From assembly GCA_020853255.1 (NCBI GenBank), contig JADYZI010000370.1:1-27378 (forward strand): a DNA stretch of 27,378 nucleotides, given 5' to 3'. Made by a program: the position numbers and the translations under genes. Of this stretch, positions 7,127 through 17,300 are shown piece by piece (positions within the stretch are counted from its first letter, which is position 1; every line of letters starts with the position of its first letter). The notes under the pieces were generated by a model. That model did not search any database, had not been told where the DNA came from, and worked only from the letters and a program-made list of their open reading frames with translations. The stretch is from Acidobacteriota bacterium (GTDB lineage: Bacteria; Acidobacteriota; Blastocatellia; Pyrinomonadales; Pyrinomonadaceae).

Positions 7127-7780
7127 TCAGGCACTCACCATGTCAGTCGCGATGTCGCCTATCAATCCAAACGCCTCCAATTTTATACAGGTCGATCCAT
7201 GGTCCACGTGATGAATGCTGTTTATGCCGAATGAATCCGCAATATCGACATACATCGCCGTATTTTCGAGATAGACGATCTGCTCCGCGGGCACTTGTGC
7301 GATATCCAGAGCAAGACGAAAGATTTCCGCATCCGGTTTTCGCATGCCGACAAAGCAAGACGACACAAAGGCATCAATAAATTCAGCCAAGCGAAATTTG
7401 TGGATCCTAAACGCATTTAACTCGCGTGCTTCATTGCTGACGACTATCGCTTTCAAATGGTACTGTGCCTTGAGCATGCGTACCAATTCGATCATCTCAG
7501 CATCGGCCTTGGAGCATGCGAACATAAATTCCTTGAATTGGCCGTGCGTAAACTGACGCTGCTCGTAGAACACTGTTCGATCCAGATATTCGTCGAGCGA
7601 GAGTTTTCCTTCCTCGTAAACCCCGAATACAAGTCGATGGCGATCCTCCATTTCGGCAAAGTCGAGACCAAACTTTGCGGCCGCCTGTTCTCGAAACTCT
7701 GTATTCCAACCGTCCGTGAGCAATACGCCGCCAATGTCCAGAAACAAACACGTGATCTTTGAGCTGCGTTTCTTTTTCAT
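7127..7780 (-). CDS. HAD-family hydrolase, YihX-like, altered motif IV
   Basis: A 217-aa HAD subfamily IA protein. Motif I is FLDIGGVLL, with the nucleophile Asp but Gly in place of the second Asp, as in YihX (DLGN). Motif II is VVSNEAR, motif III has Lys in GMRKPDAEIF. Motif IV reads YLENTAMYVDIAD where family members usually have two adjacent Asp. I start at the ATG at 7780 (MKKKRSSKITCLFLDIGG); the open frame extends 55 codons upstream but only as an overlap with the pgm 3' end. The ATG is 4 bp after the pgm stop, so the two genes are tightly coupled. YihX is an alpha-glucose-1-phosphate phosphatase, and adjacency to phosphoglucomutase fits that, but the changed acidic pair leaves activity uncertain. 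Confidence 0.88.
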   Translation of the reverse strand: MKKKRSSKITCLFLDIGGVLLTDGWNTEFREQAAAKFGLDFAEMEDRHRLVFGVYEEGKLSLDEYLDRTVFYEQRQFTHGQFKEFMFACSKADAEMIELVRMLKAQYHLKAIVVSNEARELNAFRIHKFRLAEFIDAFVSSCFVGMRKPDAEIFRLALDIAQVPAEQIVYLENTAMYVDIADSFGINSIHHVDHGSTCIKLEAFGLIGDIATDMVSA

Positions 7781-7784
7781 TTCT

Positions 7785-9482
7785 TTACTTTGCCGTTGAT
7801 CGACCGATCGCCTTGGTGACAATGGCCTGTGCTTCGTCCTGGATCCGCCGCAGATGGTCTTCGCCCTGAAAGCTTTCTGCGTAGATCTTGTATATACTTT
7901 CCGTGCCAGAAGGCCTGGCGGCGAACCATCCATTTTTAGCCGCAACTTTCAACCCGCCGATTCGCTCGCCGTTGCCCGGAGCCGTGGTGAGCACGGCCTC
8001 GATCTTTTCACCGGCAAGCTCTTTGATTTTCACCTGAGCGGCCGACAGGTCCTTCAAAATCGCCTTTTGTTCAGGTGTGGCCGGTGCATCTATCCGTTCG
8101 TAAACCGGTTCGCCGAATTCGGCCGCAAGTTCCTGATAGATCTCACCCGGGTCGCGGCCAGTCCGTGCCGTCATCTCAGCAGCAAGCAAGGCCGGTACTA
8201 TTCCATCCTTGTCAGTCGTCCAAACGGAACCGTCAAGCCGTAGAAATGAAGCACCCGCACTTTCTTCGCCGCCAAAGCCAAGCAAACCATGTAGCAATCC
8301 GTCCACAAACCATTTGAAACCAACCGGCACCTCATAGAGACTGCGTCCAACTTTTGCGGCGACGCGATCGATCATCTGGCTGCTGACGAGAGTTTTGCCA
8401 ACCGCGGCATCTTTGCTCCAGTTTGGCCGATGCCGGAAGAGATAATAGATCGCCGCCGAAAGGTAGTGATTCGGCTGAAGCAAGCCGGCGCTTCGCGTTA
8501 CTATCCCATGCCGGTCATGGTCCGTATCGCAGGCAAAGGCAATGTCGAACTTATCCTTCAGGCCGATCAGCCCTTGCATCGCATACGGCGATGACGGGTC
8601 CATTCGTATCTTGCCGTCCCAATCGACCGTCATGAATCGAAACGTTGGATCGACGATTGAATTTACGACAGTTAGATCGAGGCCATATCGCTCTCCAATT
8701 TGCGGCCAATAGTGAACGCCTGCCCCACCAAGCGGATCGACGCCGATCTTGATCGTCGCGCCGCGAATTGCCTCTATATCGATGACGTTGGTGAGATCGC
8801 GTGTGTAAGAGTCAGCATAATTGTGCCGATGGGTGGTTGCGGCGTTTAACGCCCGCTCGTATGCGATCCTGTTAACGCCGCGAAGGCCGGCTTCCAGAAG
8901 TTCGTTTGCTTTCGACTCGATCCAGTTAGTTATGGGCGCCTCGGCCGGACCGCCGTGAGGCGGGTTATACTTGAAGCCGCCATCGTCAGGCGGATTGTGA
9001 GACGGGGTTATCACGATCCCGTCGGCAAGGCCTTTTTTCCGGCCTTTGTTGTAAGTCAGGATGGCGTGCGATATCGCGGGCGTCGGAGTATATTCGTCAC
9101 CTTCCGCGATCATCACCTCGACACCGTTTGCCGCCAGTACCTCGAGAGCGGTTGCATGGGCCGGTGTAGAAAGCGCATGGGTATCCATACCCAGGAACAA
9201 TGGGCCATCGATCTTTTTTGACTTTCGGTACAAACAGATCGCCTGAGTTATTGCAAGAATGTGCCGCTCGTTAAAAGCCTTGTCGAATGCCGAACCGCGA
9301 TGCCCCGAAGTGCCGAATGCAACCCGCTGTTCCCGTACGCCTGCATCAGGCGTCTCGGTATAGTAAGCCGTGACAAGCCGTGGAACGTTTACCAGCATAG
9401 AGGCGTCCGCCGGCTTTCCGGCCAGCGGACTCACATTTTTCGCGACTTCTGTTGTTGATGCTGCCGTCTTCATGATTCTCAT
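7785..9482 (-). CDS. pgm: Phosphoglucomutase (alpha-D-glucose phosphate-specific)
   Basis: Interconverts glucose-1-phosphate and glucose-6-phosphate in the cytoplasm. Close in layout to E. coli Pgm (546 aa): [57 protein letters not shown], the active-site loop [13 protein letters not shown] (phospho-Ser), the metal loop [10 protein letters not shown], the sugar-binding GEESAGAS, and the phosphate-binding [12 protein letters not shown] near the C-terminus. I place the start at the ATG at 9482 (565 aa), with 9473 as an equal alternative. The frame stays open to 9671 but the extra residues do not resemble the family and cover a repeat-bearing intergenic stretch. The product glucose-1-phosphate is the precursor of UDP-glucose, the donor for the giant glucan synthase encoded nearby. 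Confidence 0.95.
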   Translation of the reverse strand: MRIMKTAASTTEVAKNVSPLAGKPADASMLVNVPRLVTAYYTETPDAGVREQRVAFGTSGHRGSAFDKAFNERHILAITQAICLYRKSKKIDGPLFLGMDTHALSTPAHATALEVLAANGVEVMIAEGDEYTPTPAISHAILTYNKGRKKGLADGIVITPSHNPPDDGGFKYNPPHGGPAEAPITNWIESKANELLEAGLRGVNRIAYERALNAATTHRHNYADSYTRDLTNVIDIEAIRGATIKIGVDPLGGAGVHYWPQIGERYGLDLTVVNSIVDPTFRFMTVDWDGKIRMDPSSPYAMQGLIGLKDKFDIAFACDTDHDRHGIVTRSAGLLQPNHYLSAAIYYLFRHRPNWSKDAAVGKTLVSSQMIDRVAAKVGRSLYEVPVGFKWFVDGLLHGLLGFGGEESAGASFLRLDGSVWTTDKDGIVPALLAAEMTARTGRDPGEIYQELAAEFGEPVYERIDAPATPEQKAILKDLSAAQVKIKELAGEKIEAVLTTAPGNGERIGGLKVAAKNGWFAARPSGTESIYKIYAESFQGEDHLRRIQDEAQAIVTKAIGRSTAK

Positions 9483-9513
9483 TATCTCATGTCCATTTGT
9501 CGGTTCAATTACC

Positions 9514-9686
9514 AGCGGACTGTAACAAATAATCTCGAAGTAATTTCTTGCAGATCTCTTCTTGTTTGCGGACGTTGTATCCCGTCCAGGCGACTTTTGT
9601 GTTAACAATTTTTCTTGACACAAAGCACACCAACTTGAAGACACAAAGAGCACAAAGTACTTGCGGCTCAATTGTTACAGTCCACT
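9514..9686. repeat. 173-bp segment with 15-bp terminal inverted repeats
   Basis: The plus strand at 9514-9528 and the minus strand at 9686-9672 read AG[C/T]GGACTGTAACAA, 14 of 15 identical. The right arm includes the transaldolase stop codon. Between the arms lie three copies of a CACAAAG word (gacacaaag at 9617 and 9640, gcacaaag at 9650), the first two 23 bp apart. No target-site duplication is evident. It could be a decayed MITE-like element or a long-range mRNA stem. It fills most of the 192-bp gap between tal and pgm. Confidence 0.4.
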
Positions 9687-10772
9687 AGAACCGGCTTTTT
9701 TAAGCTGATCGCCCTTGGACATTGTTGATCCGAGCAAGTCGTTCCAGGCTTTGACGAACTTTGCCGCACCTTCCTTTTGGAGTTGGTCCGCAAGTATTTC
9801 CGTGTCAATGCCGGCTTCAGCGAACTTGGCGAGAACGGCCTCGCAATCGCCGCCGTCTTCCGGCATCATTGGCCCGACCTGACCATGATCGGCGAATGCT
9901 TTAAGCGTGGTGTCGGGCAATGTGTTGATCGTAAGCGGTGCGATCAATGCTTCGACATAAAGAACATCCGAGGCATTTGGATCCTTTGTACCAGTGCTGG
10001 CCCACAATAACCGCTGCGGGCGAGTACCGGCATTGAAGATATGCTGCCATCGCGGCGAATCCAATAACTCGCGGTATGCCTTATACGTTTGCCGAGCGAC
10101 AGCAATACCTAGCTGATCGCGAAGTGTACCTGGTACCTTTCCTGCCACGGCTACATCCCACCGGCTGACAAACAACGATGCGACGGATGAAACGTCCGAT
10201 CTCAGGCCAGCGGCCAAGCGTCGCTCGATCCCGCGTAGATACGCCTCGGCCGACGCTAGATATTGTTCCTTGGAAAACAGCAGCGTTACGTTTATCGGCA
10301 CGCCCGCGAATATCGATTCTTCGATCGCGGTAACACCCGCTTTTGTTCCCGGGATCTTGATGATGACATTTGGCCGGTCAGCACTCGCGAAAAGTTCCTT
10401 TGCGGCCGCGATCGTACCGGCAGCATCGTCAGCCAGTATAGGCGAAACCTCAAGCGATGCCCAACCGTCAACTCCGCTCGTCTCATCATGGACGGGCCGA
10501 AACAGATCAGCAGCCTCTCTTAGGTCTTCCAACTCGAGCTCGAACAAGAGTTCTTCGCCTGATTTGCCTTCCTTCAATTTTTGGCGGATATCGTCGTCAT
10601 AGTCGTGACTATTTCTGATAGCGTGGTCGAAGATCGACGGATTAGATGTAAGGCCGGTGACTGAGAAATCCCGGATGTACTCGCTAAGAGTTCCGCTGGC
10701 CAGAAGGCCTCTGGTAATGTTATCGAGCCAAATGCTTTGGCCAAGTTCAGAAAGTTTCCGCGTCGATTTCAT
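9675..10772 (-). CDS. tal: Transaldolase
   Basis: Transfers the dihydroxyacetone unit between sedoheptulose-7-phosphate and glyceraldehyde-3-phosphate in the non-oxidative pentose phosphate pathway. At 365 aa it belongs to the longer transaldolase type seen in actinobacteria and cyanobacteria. Landmarks are SIWLDNITRG (Asp17), VTGLTSNPSIF, the Schiff-base Lys139 in NVIIKIPGTKAG, PINVTLLFS and RLLWASTGTKDP. A strong AAGGAGGG ribosome site precedes the ATG. It is the first enzyme gene of the operon, 74 bp after a small membrane peptide gene; that gap holds a long hairpin (10797-10828). The 192-bp gap to pgm is the largest in the operon. Confidence 0.95.
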   Translation of the reverse strand: MKSTRKLSELGQSIWLDNITRGLLASGTLSEYIRDFSVTGLTSNPSIFDHAIRNSHDYDDDIRQKLKEGKSGEELLFELELEDLREAADLFRPVHDETSGVDGWASLEVSPILADDAAGTIAAAKELFASADRPNVIIKIPGTKAGVTAIEESIFAGVPINVTLLFSKEQYLASAEAYLRGIERRLAAGLRSDVSSVASLFVSRWDVAVAGKVPGTLRDQLGIAVARQTYKAYRELLDSPRWQHIFNAGTRPQRLLWASTGTKDPNASDVLYVEALIAPLTINTLPDTTLKAFADHGQVGPMMPEDGGDCEAVLAKFAEAGIDTEILADQLQKEGAAKFVKAWNDLLGSTMSKGDQLKKAGSSGL

Positions 10773-10796
10773 AAGCCCTCCTTATAGTCTCGGGTT

Positions 10797-10828
10797 GTGT
10801 CCGTCACCACCCAACGTAATGACGGCAC
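10797..10828 (-). other. Hairpin in the transaldolase leader
   Basis: GTGTCCGTCA (10797-10806) pairs with TGACGGCAC (10820-10828): nine base pairs with a single bulged base and a 13-nt loop. It lies 24 bp before the tal ATG, between the small peptide gene and tal. There is no U-run. It may separate expression of the two genes or protect the enzyme-coding part of the transcript. Confidence 0.4.
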
Positions 10829-10846
10829 TCACCTCGTTCGATCGGT

Positions 10847-11074
10847 TCATTCGGTCGGCATTGTATTGATCTCGATCTTTCCTTCCGGCGGTCCCGCATT
10901 GTCGGCTATCAATCTATTACCGTCCTCGCTCGCGACCTGGCTAGCTTCGTGCTTCACGCCATCGGTCTTATTCGAGCTAATTGGAGCCGTCCTTGTCAGA
11001 TATGTCATCGCAAGGACTAACATAACGATCAGCCTTAGGCTGTGCAGCGATAGCAATAATCTAAAGAATTTCAC
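10847..11074 (-). CDS. Small membrane-anchored peptide (75 aa), hypothetical
   Basis: No family recognised. The start codon is GTG, with the purine-rich AGAAGGGAAG immediately upstream. The N-terminus (KFFRLLLSLHSLRLIVMLVLAMTYLTR) has basic residues and one hydrophobic helix, so a signal anchor or uncleaved signal peptide is likely. The remaining 45 residues are polar and acidic and would face the periplasm. It is the first open frame after operator copy C and precedes transaldolase by 74 bp, so it would be the leader gene of the eight-gene operon. A competing plus-strand frame (10797-11111) lacks a ribosome site and crosses a hairpin. The call rests mostly on position and composition. Confidence 0.45.
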   Translation of the reverse strand: MKFFRLLLSLHSLRLIVMLVLAMTYLTRTAPISSNKTDGVKHEASQVASEDGNRLIADNAGPPEGKIEINTMPTE

Positions 11075-11156
11075 CTTCCCTTCTGTGCCCCCTTTTCTTT
11101 GCTCAGCATGATCTTCGTGCCATGTTATCTAAAGTTTATTCAGTTGTATTTGCATC

Positions 11157-11196
11157 CGCGAGAGTGTTATTACGCGAAAAATGTACGTGATTACTC
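11157..11196 (-). promoter_or_regulatory. Conserved 40-bp operator-like motif, copy C
   Basis: Gapless match to A, B and D. It contains GAGAGTG, TTACGCGAA and ACGTGATTAC, and has the clearest direct repeat: GTGTTATTACGCGAA, then 23 bp on GTGATTACTCGCGTA. It lies 83 bp upstream of the GTG start of the 75-aa gene, with a -10-like TAGATA (11131-11126) in between. It thus heads the operon running from the small peptide and transaldolase to fba. Confidence 0.62.
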
Positions 11197-11292
11197 GCGT
11201 AACTCCTGAACCGAACAACTCACGAAATACCGGAGAATGTCATTCATACACACGTTCTTCGAGTTTAATATCTAAAAATCTAATTCTATGTA

Positions 11293-11330
11293 CTCAATGG
11301 GACATTGAGGCCGCCTTTTTATCGGCGGCC
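11293..11330 (-). terminator. Two adjacent hairpins after the glucan synthase gene
   Basis: CTCAATG-gga-CATTGAG (11293-11309) abuts GGCCGCC-8 nt-GGCGGCC (11309-11330). Both are perfect 7-bp stems that share one base. They lie about 70-105 bp past the glucan synthase stop on its transcript and before operator copy C. A TTTTT run appears only about 15 nt after the second stem, so termination is likely but not textbook. The rest of the 11075-11398 gap holds copy C and nothing else I can support. Confidence 0.5.
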
Positions 11331-11398
11331 GCGCGTGGTGAGGGATATGTCAGTGTGGCGTGGCCGACGAAGATCGCTTTAGCGCCCGAACGGTTCTT

Positions 11399-14300
11399 TC
11401 AAGTATTTTTCGGTTCACCGAGCACGACTAACACCTGATGTGTCTGACCATGGGCGGTCAATGGTATTTCATTGGACGCTAAGATTTTGGAATCGAGCCG
11501 GACCTCGGCGACACCTCGACAAACGCATGAAGGGTTCTCGACCTTGATCTGATACAGCGCATCGCCGTGACGATAATCGATCTCAAGATCGCGCCAGCCG
11601 CGCGGAATGCACGGATCGATCGTCAGCTTTTCACCTCGCAGATGAAAACCGAGCATCGATTCAAGCGCGGTCCGATACATCCAGCTTGCGGAACCCGTGT
11701 ACCAGGTCCAGCCTCCGCGGCCGATGTGCTGTGGCTCGCTGTAAACATCACCCGCCAAAACGTATGGTTCAACCTTGTATTTATGAAGGCCCGCGCGTGT
11801 ACCCGTGTGATTGATTGGGTTGAGCAGAGAGAATAGTTCTCCGACCTTATCTCCATCTCCGAGCAACGCGTATGCGATGATCGTCCACATTGCGGCGTGA
11901 GTATATTGGCCGCCATTCTCGCGAACGCCTGGAAGATATCCTTTGATATATCCGGGATTCAGTTTTCCTTTATCAAACGGCGGAGTAAACAATAGCACCA
12001 GGCCGTCTCCCGGACGGATCAGGTATTCATCAACCGAGGTCATTGCCCGCGTCGCCTGGTGCAAATTGCCGCCGCCGGAAATAACACTCCATGCCTGGGC
12101 GATCGAATCGATCCGGCATTCGTCATTTTCCGCTGAACCCAACGCCGTACCGTCGTCGAAATAAGCACGGCGATACCAATTTCCGTCCCATGCGTTCTCT
12201 TCAAGAGCAGTTTTCAGATCCTTAACATGCTCGCGATACTTGCTTTCCCGGTCCGCCTCGTTGCGCCCGGCAAGGAGAGGAATAACATCATTGAGCGTAT
12301 TGAGTAAAAACCATCCGACCCACACACTTTCGCCCTTGCCTTCGTGCCCGACAAAGTTCATGCCATCGTTCCAATCGCCGGAACCCATTAAAGGCAAGCC
12401 GTGTATGCCGACGGGTATGCTTCTATCGATAGCACGAAGGCAATGCTCCAATACAGTGGCCGATTCGGATGAAATAGTTGGCTGTGTGTAAGAATCGGTC
12501 TCGCCGTCCTTAAGAAGCGGAGCTTCGATAAACGGAACTACCTCATCCAGCAAGGACGCGTCGCCGGTCACCTTGATATAAAAGCTCGCAACGAACGGCA
12601 GCCAAAGCAGATCGTCTGAAATTCGGGTACGTACCCCGCGGCCCGTCGGCGGGTGCCACCAATGCTGAACGTCGCCTTCCTTGAACTGGCGTGCGGACGC
12701 GATAAGGATCTGCTCACGCGCAATTTTCGGCTTTGCGTAAACAAGCGACATCACATCCTGCAGTTGATCGCGGAAACCAAAAGCTCCGCCTGATTGATAA
12801 AATGCAGAGCGGGCCCATACACGGCATGCCAGCGTTTGATACAACAGCCATCGATTTACCAGTGTGTTCAATGCAATGTCAGGCGTGCGAATTTCGATCG
12901 TGCCAAGCATTTTCTCCCAGTGATCGACGACCTTATCGAAAGATGCTTTAACTTCGGAGAGTTCACGAAAGCGTGAGACCACTCCATCAACTTCCTCGTC
13001 CGATCCCGCTTCCCCGATCAAAAAGACCATTTCTATCTCGGCGTCCGGGTCAAGTTCAACTGTTGTTTGCAATGCGGCGCACGGGTCCAGCCCGGCGCCC
13101 ACTCGGCCGGATAGCTTTTCACGCCCTAATGCAGCGGGCTGACGGAGGTTTCCGTTCCTTCCGATGAACTCCTTTCTGTCACACGTCAATGAACTTAATG
13201 GTTGATCCGTAGCGATAAAGGCAACTCGTTCCGCAAATTCATTGTTGTACCGATTGCGTGCCCGCACATAACGGCCGTCCACGCTTGTCTCAGTAACAAC
13301 GTAAGGGACCGTCCGGCTTCGGTCGAAGCCCAAAACGAGTTCGTTGTAGTTGGTGACCGTTAGTTTTCGTTTTCGTTTCGACTGGTTGCGCAGCCGCAGA
13401 AGTGAGATCTTGACAGGTCCGTCAAGCGGCACAAATAATGTGAGCTCGTGCTCGACGCCATGACTTATATGCGCAAATTTGGAATAGCCGTGACCATGCG
13501 TGATCGTGTATGACCCAGCCTCGCGGATCGGCAAGGGTGTCGGCGTCCAGATCGCCCCCGTTTCTTCATCCCGCAGATAGATCATCTCGCCCGGCGGATC
13601 ACTAACCGCATCGTTTGACCATGGAGTCAAACGATTCTCACGACTGTTGATCGACCAGGTAAACCCGGAGCCGGTTTCCGACACTTGAAAACCAAATGAC
13701 TGGTCGTTTGCAATAACATTGAGCCACGGCGCTGGCGTCCGCTGGCCTTCGTCAAGAATCGTGACGTATTCTCGCCCGCCGTTTCCAAAACCGCCGAGTC
13801 CGTTAAAGAATGACAGGTCCGGGGTCGTACTCGGAGGCTCTGAATACACAGGTTGGGGCGACCGGGCAACGAGGTCCTTCGGCAATTTTGACTCGACCGG
13901 CCGCCGCAGGATCTCGTCTTCGAGGTTCCCGCGGTCGGCGACGATCACAACACGGGCAACCGTGTGTAAAAGTATTCGGTCCGCTTCCGGGATCTGATCC
14001 GATCGTTTGATAAAAATGCCGCCATTCTTGTCAAGCAGGTCCGCTTGGCCGGTCGTTCGAACAAGATTTAACAATTCGTCATGGAGCGATTGCAGATAGC
14101 TCGACGGAAGGTCGTTCAGGATCAGCAGATCAAAGATCAACCCCTTCAAACGCAGGTATTCATGGGCACGGAGGATCTGCTTGATCTTGGCCAGGTCGTC
14201 GCCGCGATTTATACGAATGAGGACGATCGGCAGGTCGCCGCCGATGCCGTAGGCCCAGAGGTCAGACTGTGCTTTCGTATTGAGCGCCAGGACCGCAGAA

Positions 14301-17300
14301 CGTGCACGCAGTGCCGCGTCAGAATATAGAATGTGAGCGGCAAGTCGCTGAAATAGATAAGCGTTTTCCGGATCGATCTTTAAGTGGCGCATTTCGACCT
14401 GGGCCCGCGTCCACGCCAATGCGGCTTCACGCTCGAAGATCTGAACATCACAGTATTTATCGGCCAGCCGCATCGCTTCGTCATACGAATGGGCCACCGC
14501 CGTCGCAAAAGATATGCGAACGGTTTCGCGTGGCTTGACGCGAATGCACCGGCGAAGAGAAAAGATGGGGTCCAAAACGGCCCCTACCGTATTCGACAGC
14601 GGCCGGTCCTCGACCACGGCAACCGGCTCACGCGTATCATGTCCGCGGCCAAGAAAGCGCGACCGGTCCGTTTCGTATTGAACCGCCCCTATCGTATCGC
14701 CATCTGTTGCGATGGTGTGGACCGCCAGGATCACCTCGTCGGTTTCAGTTCGCGGCCGGCGCTGGGCGATAAGCGAACTCTCGGCTGAATTGAATTCCGT
14801 TTCTATAGACAGATTGCTGAATGCCGGATGCGCAGCATCGGCCAACCGCGGGGCCAAAACTATTTCCGAATAGCTGGTTATTTCAATCTCGCGAACATCG
14901 GGCCCGTTGTTAGTGATCGAAACTCGCCTGATCTCCGCACTATCTTCAGGTGAGACGATTATTTCAGTCGTCGTCGCGATCTTGTTGTCACGCCGCCGGA
15001 TCACGGCCTTATCTTCAGAGAACGAAACTTCGTAAAACCGTGCCCGCTTACCAACCGGCTGGTGTCCGGCGGACCATACGTCGCCGCTCGCTATGTCACG
15101 CAGGTATATGAAACTGCCTGACGAATCGCGGGTCGTATCCTCGCGCCAACGGGTAACAGCCAGCTCGTTATACATTGAATAGCCCGCACCGGAATTCGTG
15201 ACCATTACCGAGTACGAACCATTTGAGACTATCTGTACGCGCGGGGTCGTCAGGTCTGGTGTATCGAACGTTCGCGTAATGCGGTCGGAGATCTGACGGT
15301 TCACGCTGCCCGACAAAACCTCTTCAGCACGCGGATGCCAGGCCGCCGCACCTTGCGGTATTCGTTCCTGAAGCAGAAGTTCTGTTGCCTGGACAAGCGG
15401 TTCCGTGTGAAAACGGTCCTGCATTATGTCCCTGTTGATCAAATTGTTAAGCGCGACCATGATCATTCCCTGATGATGTGCCATATAGGTGAGGACCACG
15501 GCCTTTTCCTTGCCGGGCGGCAATCGCAGCGGGGTATAGTCTATTGATTCGTAAAATCCATATCGAGACAGAGTATTTTCCCGTACCAGATGGCGAAAAT
15601 TTTCCATCGCTGATTGCGGCGAAACTAAGGCCCCGAGCGCCGTTGCATAAGGTGCGATCACGAGATCTTCGCTCAATCCGCGTATTAGGCCAAGACCCGG
15701 AACACCAAATGCCCGATATTGATAATTGAGCTGCATATCACGCGCGTTATACGCCGACTCCGACATGCCCCAGGGAATTTTGTTTTGTGCACCGTATTCG
15801 ATCTGCCGTGTAACGACCGCCTTATAGGTTTGGTTTAGAAGAGTTCCATCAACGTCGCGCATCACCAAGATAGGCATTAGATACTCGAACATCGTTCCAG
15901 TCCAAGAAACAAGGGCCCGGCTTGAATCCACAGGAGTAAGCGGCCTGCCGAGCCGGAACCAATGCTCCTGGGCGATCTCATCCTTTGCTATCGCCACAAA
16001 ACTCGTTAGCCGTGCTTCAGAAGCAAGCAGGTCATAATACGAATTATCTCTTCGTTCTAGATCGACGTTGTATCCGATCGAAAAGATCTTCCTCTGTTCG
16101 TCAAAGAGAAAATCGAACTTCATCTCATCGACGATCTCAGCACTTTGAGCGGCGAGGGAGTTCAGATCTACGGCGGCTGACTGCGCTGCTTGCTCGGCTG
16201 TCTTGAGCTTTGCCAGCAGGGTCTCGATGGCCTTCAATGCCGCCGCCGGGTCCGGATCGCCCTTTCCCGAATTGGCGATCCCTTCCTCGATGCCGAGGAG
16301 CACGGACCGAAGGTCTTCGTACAGTTCGGGTAGTTCAGATAGCGGAGGTATCGGCTTGAGTAGCTCGGTTATCTTCCCAAGTTCCTGCCGGATCGCCGGA
16401 AAGTTTGGCCCTATGATCTCGAAAAGGTGGGAAATATCGCGTTCTTGCCATGGGATCAATGTACTGATCTCCTGACGATATCGCTGTGTTTGGTGCGACA
16501 GGTCATTTGACCAGGACCTTAGTTCATGAAAATCCGCCTCGCCGTGTTCCTGCGACAACACTCCGATGATGTCGCCGATGGCAACAGCATGTGCGATCAG
16601 GGAGTCAGACAGGTTAACCCAGTCACCGGTTGTCTCGTGCGGCCCGCTCGCCAATAGCCGGACACATGTACCTATCTCAGCCTGAAGCTGCTTGATCGTC
16701 ACGGCCTCCGTTCGCTTGCTGACGATATTGAATTGCTTCGCTTCTTCGCGTATCAATTCAAGTGTATCGCTCAATCCGTCAATTACATCTGATCGAAATA
16801 GCTTTTGCCCCGCGATCTCGGTGACCGCCTGCTTGACCGCAAGCAGATGGCCCGCCAAATTCCCGCTATCGACGGTTGAAATATAGCGTGGCGAAAGAGG
16901 AGCAAGCGATTGCGTGTCATACCAATTCAAATAATGACCACGGACCTTCACGAGTTTTTCGAGGGTGGCAAACGTAAACCCGAGCCTCTCTATAAGTTCA
17001 AGTACGCCGATATAACCAAGGTCATACGCGGAAATTGTGGACAAGAAGTATAGGCCGATATTTGTCGGCGAGGTACGATGAGCGATCTTTGGCTGCGGGT
17101 CTTCCTGAAAGTTGTCAGGCGGGAGCCAATTTGAATTATCGCCGACGAAGGTTTCAAAAAATCGCCAGGTACGTCGGGCGATCGATCGTGCCATCCTGGC
17201 GTCGGCCATACTCAGCTGTACCTGTTTGCTCCGCGGTGCGAAACTGATCCGGTAGGCGACGAAAGGCGCAAGGACCCAAAGGAGTAAAAATGGTCCCGCA

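Noticed and set aside
10797..11111. 104-codon plus-strand frame opposite the 75-aa peptide
   Set aside because: GTG start without ribosome site, begins inside a hairpin arm, and is Ser/Leu-rich without features.
11181..11438. 85-codon plus-strand frame between operator C and the end of ndvB
   Set aside because: It starts inside the operator and crosses both hairpins; no ribosome site or family resemblance.
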